This document shows, piece after piece, positions 1-5,508 of a stretch of DNA of 5,561 bases. Location of the stretch: contig JAAZDR010000210.1 of NCBI GenBank assembly GCA_012512705.1, positions 1 to 5,561 on the forward strand, read 5' to 3'. How positions within the stretch are numbered: the stretch's first letter is position 1; each line of letters begins with the position of its first letter. Both the position numbers and the translations under genes were made by a program. This DNA comes from Bacillota bacterium. Its GTDB lineage: Bacteria > Bacillota > Dethiobacteria > DTU022 > JAAZDR01. The notes below the pieces were generated by a model, which was not told where the DNA came from, made no database searches, and saw only the letters and a list, made by a program, of their open reading frames with translations.

Positions 1-1185
1 CCGATGAAAGCTCTGGCCTATGATCAACTAAAAGAGTTTAAGTCACTGGAGAAAGGTACCGGGATTGCATTCTCTCCTGCTGTTTATGACGGGGATACGC
101 CAAAGAGCAAGCGCAGAGGAATAAGGAACAAGTCGCGCGTAATTCTTACTAACCCCCATGCCCTTCATCTTTACCTGTCCTGGCATAAATTATGGCAGCG
201 TTTTTTTAGTAATTTAAAGTTTGTTGTGATCGATGAAGCGCACTGGTACCGTGGAATATTTGGAAGCAATGTCGCTTACCTCCTGCGTAGACTGCAACGG
301 ATTTTGGATTATTATCAAAATCCGGAGCCCCAGTTTATCCTCGCTTCTGCTACAATGGCCGATCCGGTCGAACATGCGCAAAAGCTAACGGGAAGAGAAT
401 TTTCGCTTGTCGCCAGGGACGGAAGTGCTAAGGGAAAGAAAACTTATTTTTTCTGGGATACTACCAAAAATCTGGATAAATCCCAGCATTTACAAACGGC
501 AGAACTTTTTGCTGCTTGTGTCGAGAATAACTTGCAGACCCTTTGCTTTACGGTAAGCAGGAAGATGTCGGAACTTACAGCCCGCTGGGCGCAGGAAAAA
601 GTCAAAGACGTAGCTTCTTACCGCGCTGGCTATTTGGCGGAGGAACGAAGAGAGCTTGAAGAAAAATTTAAAAAGGGCGAAATTAGGGGGCTCTCCTCCA
701 CGAATGCTTTGGAACTAGGAATAAATATCGGAGGGTTGGATGCGGTTGTAATAGGGGGTTACCCGGGGACAGTCTCTTCTTTCCACCAGCAAGCGGGAAG
801 GGCGGGAAGGACTGGGCAGGAATCTTTAGTCGTGCAAGTTTTATATGAGAACCCGCTTGACAGCTATATGCTTACCAACCCCAATTATCTCTTCCAGGAG
901 CCCACTGAGCAGGCCGTTATCTCCCTTGATAACGAACATTTTCTAAAAAGCCACTTATTATGTGCGGCAGAAGAGCTTCCGCTAACCGCAGCAGACAGTC
1001 GTTGGTTTGGCCCCAGATGCAGCGCCATTGCTGAGGAACTGCGTAAAGAAAAGAAGTTAGTTTTAAAAAAGAAAGCTTCTAAAACAAAACAAGCAAAAGA
1101 AACAATCTATATTAAGGAATATCATTGTGTGGATAAGGGTGCTTGTTTCCAAGTCGGACTTTCCTCTTTTGAACGGGAAAGGTAG
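1..1185 (+). CDS. Helicase core of the MrfA/YprA-like protein (upstream piece, 5'-partial)
   Basis: This is the part made if the amber codon stops translation. The opening bases read P-M-K-A-L-A-Y-D-Q, which is helicase motif Ia, so the ATG at 4 is an internal methionine and the true start is off the window. Further motifs visible are TNPHALH (motif Ib-like), DEAH at 232-243 (motif II, within VVIDEAHWYRG as in YprA), SAT at 346-354 (motif III), LCFTVSRK near 541 (motif IV), TNALELGIN from 700 (motif V) and HQQAGRAGR at 784-810 (motif VI). The second RecA-like domain is complete. After about 900 comes the family's linker/winged-helix region (LLCAAEELPL), which ends in a lysine-rich stretch near 1048-1100 and then the TAG. 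A product ending here would keep the ATPase motifs but lose the C-terminal DUF1998 domain. Helicase family assignment is very secure; activity of the truncated product is unknown. Confidence 0.9.
   Translation, partial: PMKALAYDQLKEFKSLEKGTGIAFSPAVYDGDTPKSKRRGIRNKSRVILTNPHALHLYLSWHKLWQRFFSNLKFVVIDEAHWYRGIFGSNVAYLLRRLQRILDYYQNPEPQFILASATMADPVEHAQKLTGREFSLVARDGSAKGKKTYFFWDTTKNLDKSQHLQTAELFAACVENNLQTLCFTVSRKMSELTARWAQEKVKDVASYRAGYLAEERRELEEKFKKGEIRGLSSTNALELGINIGGLDAVVIGGYPGTVSSFHQQAGRAGRTGQESLVVQVLYENPLDSYMLTNPNYLFQEPTEQAVISLDNEHFLKSHLLCAAEELPLTAADSRWFGPRCSAIAEELRKEKKLVLKKKASKTKQAKETIYIKEYHCVDKGACFQVGLSSFERER
1183..1185 (+). other. In-frame amber (TAG) codon inside the helicase gene
   Basis: The codons on either side read G-L-S-S-F-E-R-E-R, then TAG, then Q-L-I-C-E-G-E. 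Both sides are in frame 1 and both resemble the family. It is the only stop in the 647 codons up to 1941. The following bases are CAGCTC, close to the CAR-YYA context known from plant-virus leaky stops; whether that matters in a bacterium is unknown. No suppressor tRNA or pyrrolysine genes are in the window. Confidence 0.9.
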
Positions 1186-1221
1186 CAGCTCATTTGTGAA
1201 GGGGAGATCCTTGAAGAGCTG
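1186..1221 (+). other. Imperfect stem-loop directly after the amber codon
   Basis: CAGCTC at 1186-1191 is the exact reverse complement of GAGCTG at 1216-1221. Inside it AAGG (1199-1202) can pair with CCTT (1209-1212) around a six-base loop. The two stems are joined by an asymmetric internal loop of 7 and 3 bases. Its place, starting at the base after TAG, recalls structures that modulate readthrough or recoding. The stems are short and could arise by chance in coding DNA, so a function is speculative. Confidence 0.3.
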
Positions 1222-1275
1222 AGTGAGAGGCAGACATACACAGAGGCACACCCGGGAGCAATATTTTTACATCAG

Positions 1276-1944
1276 ATGGAGCCGTACAGGATCACAAATG
1301 TTGATGATGAGAAGAAAATTATTATCGCTGAACGCACAGAGGGTGATTGCTTTACTACACCGCTAACAAGGACGGATATTGAGGTGTTGGAGGTAATAAA
1401 GAAGAGAGAATATGATCAGCTAAGGCTAAATTATGGAAGTGTAAGGGTAACGGAGTCTGTTTACGGATACCTCTTAAAATCTCCGCAAAAAACCTTAAAA
1501 CAAAAAGAAGTAAAACTCCCACCGCTGCCTTTTATGACTAAAGCAGTATGGCTGCAGGCTAGTTTAACCGATATTAAAGGGGATCTTGCCGGTGGCCTAC
1601 ACGGCGCAGAGCATCTCCTAATTGCTGTTACTCCGCTGTTGGCCATGTGTGATCGCTGGGATATAGGTGGCGTATCGATAGAAAAAAGAGAAAATGAAAT
1701 CTATATTTACGATGGTTATCCTGGTGGTATCGGTATCGCGGAACGGCTTTACACACATTTTAAGCAGCTAGTTGAGAAAGCCCTGGAAATAGGAGTTAAC
1801 TGCAGCTGCTACACCGGCTGTCCGCGGTGTATTATCTCACCAAAATGTGGGAATAACAATGAACCTCTTGATAAAGGGGCAGCCTTAACAATTCTAAAAA
1901 CAATTTATAACCAAGTGGGGAACAAAAATGGGGAGGATGGATAA
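1276..1944 (+). CDS. DUF1998 zinc-binding C-terminal domain of the interrupted helicase (downstream piece)
   Basis: The ATG at 1276 opens a 222-residue frame, but it is probably not a true start. No ribosome binding site lies at a normal distance, and homologous sequence continues upstream without a break to the TAG at 1183. The methionine sits inside the stretch HQMEPYRI, where relatives usually have HQGxxY. DUF1998 hallmarks are GGLHGAEHLL at about 1588-1617, the CDRWDIGG segment, YDGYPGGIGIAE at about 1708-1743, and a cysteine cluster with Cys codons at 1801, 1807, 1819, 1828 and 1846 (C-x-C-x3-C-x2-C-x5-C) ending in CGN-N-x-PLDK. In MrfA four conserved cysteines of this domain bind zinc. 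The piece has no helicase motifs of its own, so an independent function is unlikely. Its stop codon TAA touches the ATG of the next gene. Confidence 0.85.
   Translation: MEPYRITNVDDEKKIIIAERTEGDCFTTPLTRTDIEVLEVIKKREYDQLRLNYGSVRVTESVYGYLLKSPQKTLKQKEVKLPPLPFMTKAVWLQASLTDIKGDLAGGLHGAEHLLIAVTPLLAMCDRWDIGGVSIEKRENEIYIYDGYPGGIGIAERLYTHFKQLVEKALEIGVNCSCYTGCPRCIISPKCGNNNEPLDKGAALTILKTIYNQVGNKNGEDG
1930..1936 (+). promoter_or_regulatory. Ribosome binding site of the QueG-like gene, inside the end of the helicase gene
   Basis: GGGGAGG lies eight bases before the ATG at 1945 and within the last codons of the helicase frame. The TAA at 1942-1944 touches that ATG. This supports the ATG at 1945 as the start and suggests translational coupling. 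If ribosomes stop at the amber codon 760 bases upstream, this site would have to start translation on its own. Confidence 0.75.
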
Positions 1945-2721
1945 ATGAATTATCAAGATCTCTGCGCTCTAATTAATGAATTCGTGGAAGGTAGCACTTT
2001 AAATAAGGTAGAGGAGGCGGGGATTAAAAAGATATACTCTCTTACACTGGTAGGAGTAGCGGCAGCAGATGATCCTTTATTTCTAGCACTGAAATCTCCT
2101 TCGGTCATTGGAGAACACCATCTTCTGCCTCGCGAATGGCTCCCGGGGGCAAAAGCAGTAATATCTTATTACCTTCCTTTTAGCGCCGAAGTGCGTGAGG
2201 CTAACCGGGAGTTGGGGTTGCCGGCAAGAGAATGGCTTTACGGGCGCATTGAGGGGGAAGAATTCAATAATGCCCTGCGACGGCATCTTGTTGAGGAGTT
2301 TGTTCAAAAGGGCGCTCGCGCTGTCTCACCCATTCTCGAGTCACGTTTTTCTGTAGTGGAAAGACGCAGTAACTGGTCGGAGCGGCATGTTGCTTATATC
2401 GCAGGCCTAGGGACGTTCTCTTTGAGTAAAGCGTTGATCACTAAAAAAGGGTGTGCCGGACGTTTTGGTAGTGTAATTGTTGCCCTTCCCTTGGAGCCAA
2501 TCCCGCGGGAGTATACAGAACTATACCAGTATTGCAATATGTGTGGCGGCTGTATTGAACGTTGCCCATCGGGAGCGATCAAAAGGGAAGGCAAAATTAT
2601 AGCAACTTGTGCTTCTTATCTAGAAACAAAGATCAAGCCTCGCTTCTATCCACGCTACGGTTGCGGAAAATGCCAAACCAACGTTCCCTGTGAGCATAAG
2701 CTGCCAAATTTATTATTATAG
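1945..2721 (+). CDS. QueG-like (COG1600) iron-sulfur protein with two 4Fe-4S clusters
   Basis: This soluble protein of 258 residues belongs to the epoxyqueuosine reductase-like group. The C-terminal part has eight cysteines arranged for two 4Fe-4S clusters: Cys197, 200, 203 and 207 (C-x2-C-x2-C-x3-CP), then Cys222 in CASYL, and Cys240, 243 and 249 in GCGKCQTNVPC. The segment ERHVAYIAGLGTFSLS (about 146-161) corresponds to the AGLG region of QueG. True QueG proteins are usually over 300 residues and carry a D-[ST]-x-P motif with the catalytic acid before AGLG. I do not see that motif here, so this is probably not the tRNA queuosine enzyme although databases often label it so. A redox role is inferred, and substrate and cofactor (QueG uses cobalamin) are unknown. 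The start is fixed by the ribosome binding site and by the contact with the helicase stop codon. The stop is TAG, used here as an ordinary terminator. Confidence 0.85.
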   Translation: MNYQDLCALINEFVEGSTLNKVEEAGIKKIYSLTLVGVAAADDPLFLALKSPSVIGEHHLLPREWLPGAKAVISYYLPFSAEVREANRELGLPAREWLYGRIEGEEFNNALRRHLVEEFVQKGARAVSPILESRFSVVERRSNWSERHVAYIAGLGTFSLSKALITKKGCAGRFGSVIVALPLEPIPREYTELYQYCNMCGGCIERCPSGAIKREGKIIATCASYLETKIKPRFYPRYGCGKCQTNVPCEHKLPNLLL

Positions 2722-2727
2722 CCAATA

Positions 2728-2928
2728 TTATATCTTTACAACGTTTTCAGCCTGGGGACCGCGGTCACCTTGAACAATATTGAATTGAACGCGCTGTCCC
2801 TCTTCTAAAGTTTTAAACCCCTCACCTTCAATGGCAGAATAATGGACAAAAACGTCATCGCCACCTTCTATTTCTATAAACCCGTAACCTTTTTCTGCGT
2901 TGAACCATTTAACGGTTCCTGTTTTCAT
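2728..2928 (-). CDS. Cold-shock protein, CspA family
   Basis: A 66-residue single cold-shock domain that binds single-stranded RNA and DNA and typically acts as an RNA chaperone in the cytoplasm. RNP1 is KGYGFI at 13-18 and RNP2 is VFVHY at 26-30, with the aromatic residues Trp8, Phe9, Tyr15, Phe17, Phe27, His29 and Phe38 expected on the nucleic acid surface. The protein starts [10 protein letters not shown] and ends PQAENVVKI, full length for the family. A longer frame with an ATG at 2961 adds 11 residues, but the start at 2928 is preferred because GGAGGT lies seven bases upstream and matches the usual family start. The name cspA, cspB or cspD cannot be decided from sequence alone. The gene converges on the QueG-like gene with six bases between the two stop codons. 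It follows the FAD dehydrogenase after about 85 bases, so it may be co-transcribed or have its own promoter; I see no convincing one. Confidence 0.96.
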   Translation of the reverse strand: MKTGTVKWFNAEKGYGFIEIEGGDDVFVHYSAIEGEGFKTLEEGQRVQFNIVQGDRGPQAENVVKI

Positions 2929-2935
2929 GGTTGAT

Positions 2936-2941
2936 ACCTCC
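2936..2941 (-). promoter_or_regulatory. Ribosome binding site of the cold-shock gene, decides the start
   Basis: On the minus strand GGAGGT is followed by seven bases and the ATG at 2928. It lies inside the extra 11 codons of the longer frame from 2961, which argues that those codons are leader and not protein. Confidence 0.85.
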
Positions 2942-3013
2942 AAAATATTTTGTGTGTTCAATAGCTAATATATCAAAAAACAGTTAAAATATACGGGGTG
3001 GCCTTTGGGACAA

Positions 3014-4447
3014 TTAGCAATGATTTAAAATACTTCTCCCTATAGCAATACCACAAGCACTAGCCTGCGCCAACCCTCTTGTTATACCGGCACCGTCTCC
3101 GCCAGCATAGAGACCTTTAATTTTGGTTTCAAAATTAATAGTCAGCTCTGGGCGCGAAGAGTAGAATTTCGCTTCGATTCCGTAGAGCAAAGTATGTTCG
3201 GAAGCGATTCCGGGGGTTACTTTGTCTAGCGCATTAATCATCTCTATAATGCTTTTCATTGTTGAGTAGGGGAGGACGAGACTTAGGTTTCCGGGAACAG
3301 CCTCTTTTAAGGTAGGTTCGATAAATCCTTCGGCAATTCTTTTTTCTGTTGAGCGTCTCCCTTTTAAAATATCACCAAATTTTTGAAGCAGGATACTGCC
3401 GTTAGCAAGGTCATTTGCAAGCTTGGCAAGGGATTTTGCATATTCATTAGGTTTATCAAATGGGTGAGAAAATTTATGGGAGACGAGCAGCGCAAAATTA
3501 GTCCGTCCGCTGCTCAACTTTTTATCCTTATAAGCATGACCGTTAGCAAGCATAACACCGCTGTAATTTTCGATAACGACGTAGCCGGAGGGATTATTGC
3601 AGAAACTTCTTACTGTGGTGCCTACTGTTGTGCGATAGAGGAATTTTCCTTCATAAAGATTTTTATTTATATCTTCCATTATCGTGTCCAATGTCTCTAC
3701 ACGTACGCCAACATCAACCTGATTGTTGCTTACCTTAAGATTATAGCTTTTTAAAATATTGGCTAACCATTCCGAACCGTCTCTGCCGGGGGCAACTACA
3801 ACTTTTTTCGCAAAATAACTTTCCCCGTCAGTGGTTCTGACTCCCTCAATCTCTAAGCGTTCTCCTTTTTCCCCGCGAACAATTAATTCAGCGACCTCTG
3901 TCTCAAAAGCCATATCTATTTTGGGTTTTAAAAATTCGAAGATATTCTTTAGAATCACAAGGTTTTGTTCTGTGCCGAGATGCTTAATTTGCGCCCGCAA
4001 GAGTTTTAAGCCGACAGCTAGTCCGCGTTTTTCAATCTCCTTGACCGCGGGCGTGTTCGGATCTGATGCAGTAGCACAGGCTCCGTGCCTCATATTGATT
4101 TCATCAACGTATTTTATTAATTCAAGAACCTCAGATGGGTGGCGATATTCGGCCATCCATCCGCCAAATTCAGTAGTGATATTGAACTTTCCATCAGAAT
4201 ATGCCCCGGCCCCACCGAATCCGTTAGTTATTGAGCAGGCTGGGTAGCATCCGGTGCCATTTGGGGAATCAATTGCGGGCGGACATTTTGTTCTCTTTTT
4301 TTGGAGAATCGGACAGCTTCGCTTGTAGATATCCAGTCCCTTGTCCACTAGCAAGATTTTTAACTCTGGTTTTTTCTGTACCAGTTCATAACAGGTAAAA
4401 ATGCCGGTTGGACCGGCACCAACGACGATAAGATCATACTTTTTCAT
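3014..4447 (-). CDS. COG2509-type FAD-dependent dehydrogenase (uncharacterised flavoprotein)
   Basis: A 477-residue flavoprotein. The N-terminus has the dinucleotide-binding fold KKYDLIVVGAGPTG with GxGxxG at 10-15 and Asp36 at the end of the second strand, contacting the FAD ribose in such folds. A cysteine-containing segment follows (Cys45, 55, 67, 71), leading into FGGAGAYSDGKF at 77-88, the signature of COG2509. The motif VVVAPGRDGSEW lies at 216-227. The C-terminal YAGGDGAGITRGLAQASACG (447-466) closes the FAD site. No membrane segment or signal peptide is seen, so it should be cytoplasmic. The reaction is unknown for the family. Start choice: a TTG at 4468 would add seven residues, but it has no ribosome binding site and sits at the expected end of the promoter; the ATG at 4447 has AGGGTG six bases upstream and gives the usual family N-terminus. 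Its neighbours give no clear hint to substrate. Confidence 0.88.
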   Translation of the reverse strand: MKKYDLIVVGAGPTGIFTCYELVQKKPELKILLVDKGLDIYKRSCPILQKKRTKCPPAIDSPNGTGCYPACSITNGFGGAGAYSDGKFNITTEFGGWMAEYRHPSEVLELIKYVDEINMRHGACATASDPNTPAVKEIEKRGLAVGLKLLRAQIKHLGTEQNLVILKNIFEFLKPKIDMAFETEVAELIVRGEKGERLEIEGVRTTDGESYFAKKVVVAPGRDGSEWLANILKSYNLKVSNNQVDVGVRVETLDTIMEDINKNLYEGKFLYRTTVGTTVRSFCNNPSGYVVIENYSGVMLANGHAYKDKKLSSGRTNFALLVSHKFSHPFDKPNEYAKSLAKLANDLANGSILLQKFGDILKGRRSTEKRIAEGFIEPTLKEAVPGNLSLVLPYSTMKSIIEMINALDKVTPGIASEHTLLYGIEAKFYSSRPELTINFETKIKGLYAGGDGAGITRGLAQASACGIAIGRSILNHC

Positions 4448-4453
4448 ATCTAA

Positions 4454-4459
4454 CACCCT
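4454..4459 (-). promoter_or_regulatory. Probable ribosome binding site of the FAD dehydrogenase
   Basis: AGGGTG on the minus strand, six bases before the ATG at 4447. It is only a moderate match, but it is the best site near any possible start and favours the ATG over the TTG at 4468. Confidence 0.55.
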
Positions 4460-4468
4460 AACTTCCAA

Positions 4469-4496
4469 AAGATAATGAAATATTTTCTGATGTCAA
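4469..4496 (-). promoter_or_regulatory. Sigma-A-type promoter for the FAD dehydrogenase
   Basis: On the minus strand a perfect -35 box TTGACA (4496-4491) is followed by 16 bases and a -10-like TATCTT (4474-4469, four of six matches). Transcription would begin near 4462, about 15 bases before the ATG at 4447, giving a very short leader. The box lies in the 47- to 68-base gap behind the TRIC-family gene, so the dehydrogenase, and perhaps the cold-shock gene after it, can be expressed apart from the upstream genes. Confidence 0.6.
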
Positions 4497-4515
4497 TACT
4501 TATTATATCTTAAAA

Positions 4516-5151
4516 TTACAATTGTCGCCTTTCCTCTAAATCAGTTTCAGGGAGTGTGCGACATGGCAGCTTTAAATTAAAATGTACGGAAAACATACGC
4601 AAAAGGACAATCAGGCCGAAAAGTAAATAGAGGTGAATCGGATTCTCAATATCTGCCCATCCCAAATCAATAATTAACCCTGCCAGAAGAGCCCACAGGG
4701 CATAAACCTCTTCACGTAAGACCAACGGCTTCCTTCCAGCGAGCAGGTCACGAATTATTCCTCCACCAATGCCGGTGAGCAGCGCTGCCACCATAACAGC
4801 ACCAAGGGGGTGCTGTAAACTTTTGGCAAATAGAGCTCCTTGAATGGCGAAAGCGGAGAGGCCCATAGCATCCAAAAGAACTCCCCAACGCTTCCATTTC
4901 CAGATCCAGGAATTTGGCAGAATAAAGACAACAATGATGACGATTAAAGCAGTAGTTAACAGCAGTTCCTGTTCCCAGAGAACGGTTGTAGGTATCCCTA
5001 TTAAAAGGTTACGAATGATCCCGCCGCCAAAGGCAGTTGTCAGCCCTAAAACGAGAACGCCAAAAAGGTCGTAATTTTCCTCTAGCGCTACAATTGCCCC
5101 ACTGATAGCAAAGGCGATCGTTCCGATCATATTTAGGACTTCCCAGACCAT
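4516..5151 (-). CDS. TRIC/UPF0126 family membrane protein (YicG/YadS-like)
   Basis: A 211-residue integral membrane protein made of two similar halves, as in the prokaryotic TRIC cation channel family (PF03458, UPF0126), which usually has seven helices. Helices are predicted at about 5-22, 28-47, 62-78, 92-108, 114-133, 148-165 and 171-187. Repeat 1 has GTIAFAISGA and GGGIIRN (42-48); repeat 2 has LSAFAIQGA and GGGIIRD (129-135). The glycine motifs kink the pore helices in this family. Structurally known bacterial members conduct potassium, and E. coli YicG has been linked to glycine uptake; the substrate here cannot be told. The tail after 188 is polar and acidic-basic (TDLEERRQL) and probably cytoplasmic. 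The start at 5151 has AGAAGGG nine bases upstream; an ATG seven codons later is the alternative. The first-repeat motif ends in Asn rather than the usual Asp. Confidence 0.92.
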   Translation of the reverse strand: MVWEVLNMIGTIAFAISGAIVALEENYDLFGVLVLGLTTAFGGGIIRNLLIGIPTTVLWEQELLLTTALIVIIVVFILPNSWIWKWKRWGVLLDAMGLSAFAIQGALFAKSLQHPLGAVMVAALLTGIGGGIIRDLLAGRKPLVLREEVYALWALLAGLIIDLGWADIENPIHLYLLFGLIVLLRMFSVHFNLKLPCRTLPETDLEERRQL

Positions 5152-5160
5152 TTTAAATTT

Positions 5161-5167
5161 CCCTTCT
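5161..5167 (-). promoter_or_regulatory. Ribosome binding site of the TRIC-family gene
   Basis: AGAAGGG on the minus strand with nine bases to the ATG at 5151. It supports this start over the internal ATG at 5130, which also has a weaker GGGAAG in front of it. Confidence 0.6.
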
Positions 5168-5198
5168 AAATTGTATTACAAGAGGTTCACAGTTCGAT

Positions 5199-5225
5199 TT
5201 TATAATATCGGTCTATTTTTAACAA
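5199..5225 (-). promoter_or_regulatory. Possible weak promoter for the TRIC-family gene
   Basis: On the minus strand TTGTTA (5225-5220) and TATAAA (5204-5199) are separated by 15 bases, two shorter than ideal. It lies in the 95-base gap between the DUF4321 gene and the TRIC-family gene. The gap is AT-rich, so chance matches are likely. Confidence 0.35.
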
Positions 5226-5246
5226 GCTATGTCGGCATACCTCTTT

Positions 5247-5495
5247 TTAGAGGCGGAAATAGATGAAAAGAGTGATGAAGAAGCCGATAATGGTAGCAAT
5301 ATTAAGACGTAAGGTTGCCCCGAGGGTTAAACTGATGACGGCAAGATCAATTGTAGTTGGTTCTACCCCGATTGATTGGCTAAACCGTAAAAAAGGAAAG
5401 TAATCATTTAGTGCTTCTCCGATCAGTGTTCCGAAAATACTTCCGATCAAAAGCAGGAGCAGCAACATGCCTGTACTTTTTGTCGTTTTGGCCAT
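5247..5495 (-). CDS. DUF4321 family small membrane protein
   Basis: An 82-residue protein with a short basic N-terminus (MAKTTKS), a hydrophobic helix at about 9-28 (LLLLLLIGSIFGTLIGEAL), a middle segment with the family-like FP-FLRF and IGVEPTTIDLAVISLTLGA, and a second membrane segment at about 63-80. The pattern of two helices with L-x-L-N-I in the second matches DUF4321 (PF14209), a family of unknown function in Clostridia that I recall near maf, radC and mreBCD genes. The start is supported by AGGGGG seven bases upstream. No cleavable signal peptide is evident; the first helix is more likely a membrane anchor. The expected maf/mre genes do not follow; a TRIC-family gene does instead. Family assignment is by pattern recognition without a search. 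Confidence 0.78.
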   Translation of the reverse strand: MAKTTKSTGMLLLLLLIGSIFGTLIGEALNDYFPFLRFSQSIGVEPTTIDLAVISLTLGATLRLNIATIIGFFITLFIYFRL

Positions 5496-5502
5496 CTTTT
5501 AT

Positions 5503-5508
5503 CCCCCT
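5503..5508 (-). promoter_or_regulatory. Ribosome binding site of the DUF4321 gene
   Basis: AGGGGG on the minus strand, seven bases before the ATG at 5495. It is strong and confirms the start of this small gene. Confidence 0.7.

Larger units (their letters stand above)
1..1944 (+). pseudogene. mrfA: MrfA/YprA-like DEAH-box DNA helicase with DUF1998 domain, 5'-partial, interrupted by one in-frame amber codon
   Basis: One reading frame runs from base 1 to the TAA at 1942-1944 (647 sense or amber codons plus the stop). It is broken only by TAG at 1183-1185. Upstream lie superfamily 2 helicase motifs Ia to VI, and downstream the DUF1998 zinc domain, the order seen in MrfA/YprA (COG1205). In Bacillus subtilis MrfA is a DNA helicase for mitomycin-type damage repair, about 750 residues long, so roughly 100 N-terminal residues (including Walker A) should lie left of the window. 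The 30 codons between the TAG and the next ATG (1186-1275) are open and carry the family motif EAHPGAIFLHQ, so the break is a substitution rather than a frameshift. In the family pattern the interrupted position looks like an aromatic residue (TAT/TAC to TAG would be one base), but that is inference from memory. The gene may be a recent pseudogene, a sequence error, or an amber codon read as sense. It is followed directly by the QueG-like gene. Confidence 0.85.

Noticed and set aside
1276..1278. ATG as the start of an independent DUF1998 gene
   Set aside because: No ribosome binding site at normal distance, and family-like coding sequence continues upstream in the same frame to the TAG.
2757..2766. 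Perfect palindrome GACCGCGGTC
   Set aside because: It lies inside the cold-shock coding sequence, where the codons for the conserved GDRGPQ stretch explain it; no loop and no repeat elsewhere.
2929..2961. Longer N-terminus for the cold-shock protein
   Set aside because: The extra 11 codons contain the GGAGGT site for the ATG at 2928 and do not match the family start.
2942..3013. Promoter for the cold-shock gene
   Set aside because: Two TATATT boxes are present on the minus strand, but neither has a -35 box at proper distance in this AT-rich stretch; no cold-shock leader structure was recognised.
3831..4247. 138-residue open frame on the plus strand
   Set aside because: It lies wholly opposite the FAD dehydrogenase, resembles no family I know and has low-quality composition for a protein. 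The same holds for the open frames at 3383-3754 plus, 4844-5074 plus, and 1063-1251, 1461-1646, 2083-2307 and 2394-2594 minus.
5240..5253. Inverted repeat CCTCT-TTTT-AGAGG at the end of the DUF4321 gene as a terminator
   Set aside because: Only five pairs, no T-tract follows on either strand, and it overlaps the stop codon.
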